Positions 61,311-64,000 of a stretch of DNA of 64,000 nt are shown piece after piece. The notes under the pieces were generated by a model. It was not told the origin of the DNA. It did no database searches and saw nothing but the letters and a program-made list of their open reading frames with translations. The stretch spans positions 62,001 through 126,000 of the forward strand of contig JADFZL010000009.1 in assembly GCA_015232575.1 (NCBI GenBank), in the 5' to 3' direction. Position 1 is the stretch's first letter. Each line of letters starts with the position of its first letter. A program made the position numbers and the translations under genes. This DNA is from Candidatus Rifleibacteriota bacterium. Its GTDB lineage: Bacteria; Muiribacteriota; Ozemobacteria; Ozemobacterales; Ozemobacteraceae.

Positions 61311-61477
61311 GAAACTGTATGAATACGATTTAAAGCCTCAGCAAATTTCAATTAGCAATTTGAGTATTTGAGGCTTTAAATCCATTCCCCACCCTACAAA
61401 ATAAATAGGATGTATCATACTCGCTTAAAAATTAAAAGCAGTATTTGTTTTGACGCTTACATCTAACGCATTACTTC

Positions 61478-62293
61478 TCAACCGGCAAACTTCACCAGTT
61501 CCTTGTTAAATTTATCTTTCTCTTCGAAAAACAGACCGTGCCCGCTTTTTTCGAATGGGATCAATGTTGCTCCCTTAATTCCATCCGCCATGGCCTCTCC
61601 CAGTTGAAAAAGACAAATTTTGTCATGTTTGGAATGGAAAATCGCCGTCGGAACGTTAACTTTGGCCATTTCTTCTCGCAAATCGAAGTTTCGCAGGACC
61701 TTCAGACAGGCTGCGGTAGCATGGGGTGATGCTTCCATTCCCATATCGTAAAACCATTCGCCCAGCTTTACACTGACGGCATTCTCGTTCAGGAAAAAGA
61801 TCTTCCCAAAATCCTCGACAAGCTTTGGTCTATCGGCATTACAGGCTTCAATAAAGCCATCAACGGCTGATGGTTCAAGGCCATACTGAAATCCGGGTCT
61901 TTTGGTAAAACAGGGAGCAGCCGCCCCGAAAAGAGCCAATTTAGCCACTCTCTCACTTTTATGGCGGGCCACGTAATGCAAAGAAATGGCACCACCCATT
62001 GAATGCCCGGCCAATGTGACCTCATTCAGATCAAGCGCTTCAAGTATTTTCTTGATATCATCGGCAAAGATATCGTAGTTGTAATCGCCCCAGGGGGCAG
62101 ACGATTTACCGAATCCACGCATGGTAATTCCGACACAGCGATAGCCCTGCTGTACAAGATGAGTGAATTGATATTCAAACATCTCGTGACTCAGTGGCCA
62201 TCCAGGAATGAAGACGATTGGTTTGCCTTTTCCCCAATCCCGGATGTGGAGATGGACGTTAGGCTCAACTTCAACAAACTCGTTTTTTCCCAT
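61478..62293 (-). CDS. alpha/beta-hydrolase (chloroperoxidase-like)
   Basis: The 271-residue protein shows the alpha/beta-hydrolase order: oxyanion HG-like loop in PIVFIPGWPLS, nucleophile Ser in LAGHSMGGAISLHY, acid in HSKHDKICLF, and His in EKSGHGLFFEE. The Gly-rich nucleophile and size match non-heme haloperoxidase-like and esterase proteins. The natural substrate is unknown. It follows rubredoxin by 40 bases on the same strand and is probably the last gene of the stress operon that starts with SOD. Confidence 0.9.
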   Translation of the reverse strand: MGKNEFVEVEPNVHLHIRDWGKGKPIVFIPGWPLSHEMFEYQFTHLVQQGYRCVGITMRGFGKSSAPWGDYNYDIFADDIKKILEALDLNEVTLAGHSMGGAISLHYVARHKSERVAKLALFGAAAPCFTKRPGFQYGLEPSAVDGFIEACNADRPKLVEDFGKIFFLNENAVSVKLGEWFYDMGMEASPHATAACLKVLRNFDLREEMAKVNVPTAIFHSKHDKICLFQLGEAMADGIKGATLIPFEKSGHGLFFEEKDKFNKELVKFAG

Positions 62294-62333
62294 ACACTCC
62301 TCTTTTCATTCTTCAAAATTTTCCAGGAAAATT

Positions 62334-62492
62334 TCAGACTTTCTCGAATTGATCTTTCCCAACGCCACATTCGGGGCAAACCCATGAATCTGGGAGATCG
62401 GCGAACTTCGTCCCTGGAGCGACATTCTGTGTCGAATCTCCAGTGGCAGGATCATAAATGTAACCGCACACAATGCATTTGTATTTTTCCAT
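62334..62492 (-). CDS. rubredoxin
   Basis: This 52-residue protein has both iron-binding CxxC pairs, [12 protein letters not shown] and [12 protein letters not shown], and the usual length. It is a one-electron carrier with a tetracysteine iron centre. With SOD and a RIC-type protein upstream on the same strand, a role in oxygen or nitric-oxide defence is likely. The frame is short, and it starts with ATG 62492 and ends with TGA 62334-62336. Confidence 0.95.
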   Translation of the reverse strand: MEKYKCIVCGYIYDPATGDSTQNVAPGTKFADLPDSWVCPECGVGKDQFEKV

Positions 62493-62626
62493 AATTTCCT
62501 TTTATCCTTCTAGTGTGTTGGTGGAACACTGTAACCATGAATGTATTAATAATGAATTATGAGCTCCTCATTACTAAGTTTCCTGTCTCTTGCTAACCCT
62601 GAAAAAGGCGATTTCAACTATGCAAT

Positions 62627-63361
62627 TTATTGCTGTGTCGCCTTCAAAAACAATAGGTTATTTTCGAGGTGGACATGCTTATGGAGATCTTCCTCGAACT
62701 CCTTAAGTTTCTGGTATGTGACCACGAAGATATTGCAAGCATCGCTCGGAATAGCAAAGTCCTTGGCGAGATGGCGAATCGTGTGAATCGCAGCACCAAT
62801 CTCATCGTGCTCTTGCATAAGGCTCAATACTGAGTTCTTGATTGTTTCCCGGTCTTTTGAATCTTCTGTCGCACCGCCCTTTCTGGCCTCAACGACGCGT
62901 TTTATGGCCGGAAAGAGAATCTCCTCTTCACCAACGCGCATATGGGTCATCAAATCGGTGGCGACCTTGTCAAAAATCTTGCTGATCTCTTTTACCTCGG
63001 GATGTGCCGCACCATGAACAACAGCAATCTTTTTTGCGTATTCAGAAACATGGCTGGTATTGTCTTTTAAATAGGAATGGTGAACGTTGATGATATAGTC
63101 GGCCAGAAATGGCAGTTCCCAGGAAGCATAATTCATGGCCCGTTCGAGTGGTTCCTTCTTTACCATCTCAAGTTCGTCAGTTATAACCCCCAAATTGATC
63201 TTCTTTTCCTTACAGATTTCCAGGAGGGAGACCTTGCCTCCACAACAGAAATCTATCCCGTGGCTCTCGAAGACCTTGGAAGTCCGATAATCGTCAGCTA
63301 CAATCTCGCCAATCGTTCTCCCAGAGGATTCCATCGTTTGTGCGGCTGGTGATTTTTTCAT
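62627..63361 (-). CDS. RIC family iron-sulfur cluster repair di-iron protein
   Basis: The 244-residue protein has the N-terminal ScdA domain (VFESHGIDFCCGGKVSLLEI) and a C-terminal hemerythrin-like domain. The hemerythrin part has HHSYLK, HGAAHPE, HMRVGEEEILFPAI, HDEIG and KHVHLENNLLF, which supply the di-iron histidines and glutamates. Such proteins (YtfE/RIC, ScdA) repair iron-sulfur clusters after nitric oxide or oxidant damage. I set the start at ATG 63361, where GGAG lies 6 bases upstream; the frame extends 50 codons into the sod gene, which is unlikely to be used. It lies 37 bases after the sod stop, forming an operon. Confidence 0.92.
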   Translation of the reverse strand: MKKSPAAQTMESSGRTIGEIVADDYRTSKVFESHGIDFCCGGKVSLLEICKEKKINLGVITDELEMVKKEPLERAMNYASWELPFLADYIINVHHSYLKDNTSHVSEYAKKIAVVHGAAHPEVKEISKIFDKVATDLMTHMRVGEEEILFPAIKRVVEARKGGATEDSKDRETIKNSVLSLMQEHDEIGAAIHTIRHLAKDFAIPSDACNIFVVTYQKLKEFEEDLHKHVHLENNLLFLKATQQ

Positions 63362-63398
63362 CAGTTTCTCCAAAAGTTTATTATCCGTTTTTTCCAAT

Positions 63399-64000
63399 TC
63401 ATTCAAGATTGTCTGCCGCAAAACTCCAATTGATAAGTTTGTCGAGTATGGCATTGACATAATCCGCCCGGCGATTCTGAAATTCCAGATAGTAGGCGTG
63501 TTCCCAGACATCGATTGTTAGTAAAGGCTTCAGGCCTTTGGTCAAGGGAACATCGGCATTGGCAGTCTTTACCACAGCGAGTTTGGACCCATCCATTACA
63601 AGCCACGCCCAACCGCTACCAAACTGGGTCATTGCCGCTGCAGCCAATTCCTTCTTGCATGCATCCAGGGTCTCGAAGGAAGCCTCTATTTTGAGAAGCA
63701 GTCCTGCGGGTGGTTTTCCACCTCCATCTGGCCTAAGACTACGCCAATAAAAATTGTGATTCCACGTTTGGGCAGCATTATTGAAAATCGCGGTTTTGTC
63801 AGCTTTTCCAGCTGTTTCAGCGATGATCTTCTCCAGCGGCAGTCCTGAATATTCAGTTCCTGCAATAAGTTTGTTCAGATTTTCAACATATCCATTGTGA
63901 TGTTTTCCATAATGGAAGCCAATCGTGGCTGCAGGAATAATTGAACCCAGCGCATTATCCGCGTAGGGGAGAGCCGGAAGAATATACTGAGACCCGCTTG
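63399..64000 (-). CDS. sodB: superoxide dismutase (Fe/Mn), 5' end cut by window edge
   Basis: The minus-strand frame is open from the window edge to a stop at 63399-63401 and covers about 200 residues. It includes the metal ligands in [31 protein letters not shown] and [11 protein letters not shown], the last giving Asp and His. The [13 protein letters not shown] stretch resembles the iron-type (SodB) more than the manganese-type. The first residues lie beyond base 64000. It is the first visible gene of the sod-ric-rubredoxin-hydrolase operon and would dispose of superoxide. Confidence 0.94.
   Translation of the reverse strand, partial: SGSQYILPALPYADNALGSIIPAATIGFHYGKHHNGYVENLNKLIAGTEYSGLPLEKIIAETAGKADKTAIFNNAAQTWNHNFYWRSLRPDGGGKPPAGLLLKIEASFETLDACKKELAAAAMTQFGSGWAWLVMDGSKLAVVKTANADVPLTKGLKPLLTIDVWEHAYYLEFQNRRADYVNAILDKLINWSFAADNLE

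Noticed and set aside
1..64000. CRISPR array, tRNA, rRNA or prophage
   Set aside because: No spaced direct repeats with unique spacers, cloverleaf genes or phage structural genes were recognised. The 14-bp array has no spacers.

Overview
The window reads as a chromosomal segment of an uncultured, mostly AT-rich (roughly 40% GC by eye), diderm and probably anaerobic or microaerophilic bacterium. A TonB-dependent receptor, type II secretion (T2SS) proteins and signal peptides point to an outer membrane. A very large 2-hydroxyacyl-CoA dehydratase activase protein, two radical or iron-sulfur proteins and rubredoxin point to anaerobic metabolism. The gene content resembles deep-branching candidate phyla such as Riflebacteria, but I cannot prove taxonomy from the sequence. 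Several genes on the right side differ in base composition and look acquired.

Layout. 0-3 kb: edge-truncated hypothetical genes, a transposase remnant and a GT-C-like membrane protein. 3-10.4 kb: a NodU-type carbamoyltransferase overlapping a RaSEA-like radical SAM gene, a TolB-like propeller, a secreted ankyrin protein, and a hybrid histidine kinase. 10.5-18.4 kb (minus strand): an HsdR remnant, DUF3795, a U32 peptidase-family protein, and the conserved replication/translation operon rpsF-ssb-rpsR-DUF2232-rplI-dnaB followed by a PAP2 phosphatase. 18.5-18.9 kb: a GC-rich hairpin element fused to a tandem array of a 14-bp unit. 19-25 kb: a secreted papain-like protein, CorA, three pseudopilins and a Kef-type antiporter. 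25-33 kb: dprA, a lysine-rich secreted protein, then a second T2SS block (Thr/Ser-rich protein, GspC, GspF, GspG) ending in lysA. 33.2-38.6 kb: a second hairpin element, a DUF2892/small membrane protein/thioredoxin operon, a metallo-beta-lactamase hydrolase, a bacterial GDA1/CD39 apyrase and an ion channel with an odd filter. 38.7-43 kb: the 1449-residue dehydratase activase. 43-64 kb: accessory DNA with a two-module membrane protein, a GC-rich cPLA2-like lipase, a Fic protein, a proteobacterial-type membrane pair, a Pro/Gln-repeat protein, a cobalamin riboswitch with its TonB-dependent receptor, a di-heme cytochrome, a BrkB protein, an FAD amine oxidase, an IS66 remnant, and a stress cluster (alpha/beta hydrolase, rubredoxin, RIC-type di-iron protein, Fe-SOD running off the right edge).

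How it fits together. The pseudopilins H/I/J and the C/F/G block probably build one T2SS whose D, E, K, L and M parts lie elsewhere. The window also encodes several signal-peptide enzymes usually associated with eukaryotic substrates (apyrase, cPLA2-like lipase, papain-like peptidase, ankyrin protein) and a Fic enzyme, so protist or host interaction is a reasonable hypothesis. Dispersed palindromic repeats, transposase fragments and frameshifted remnants show past mobile-element activity. No tRNA, rRNA or CRISPR array was recognised.
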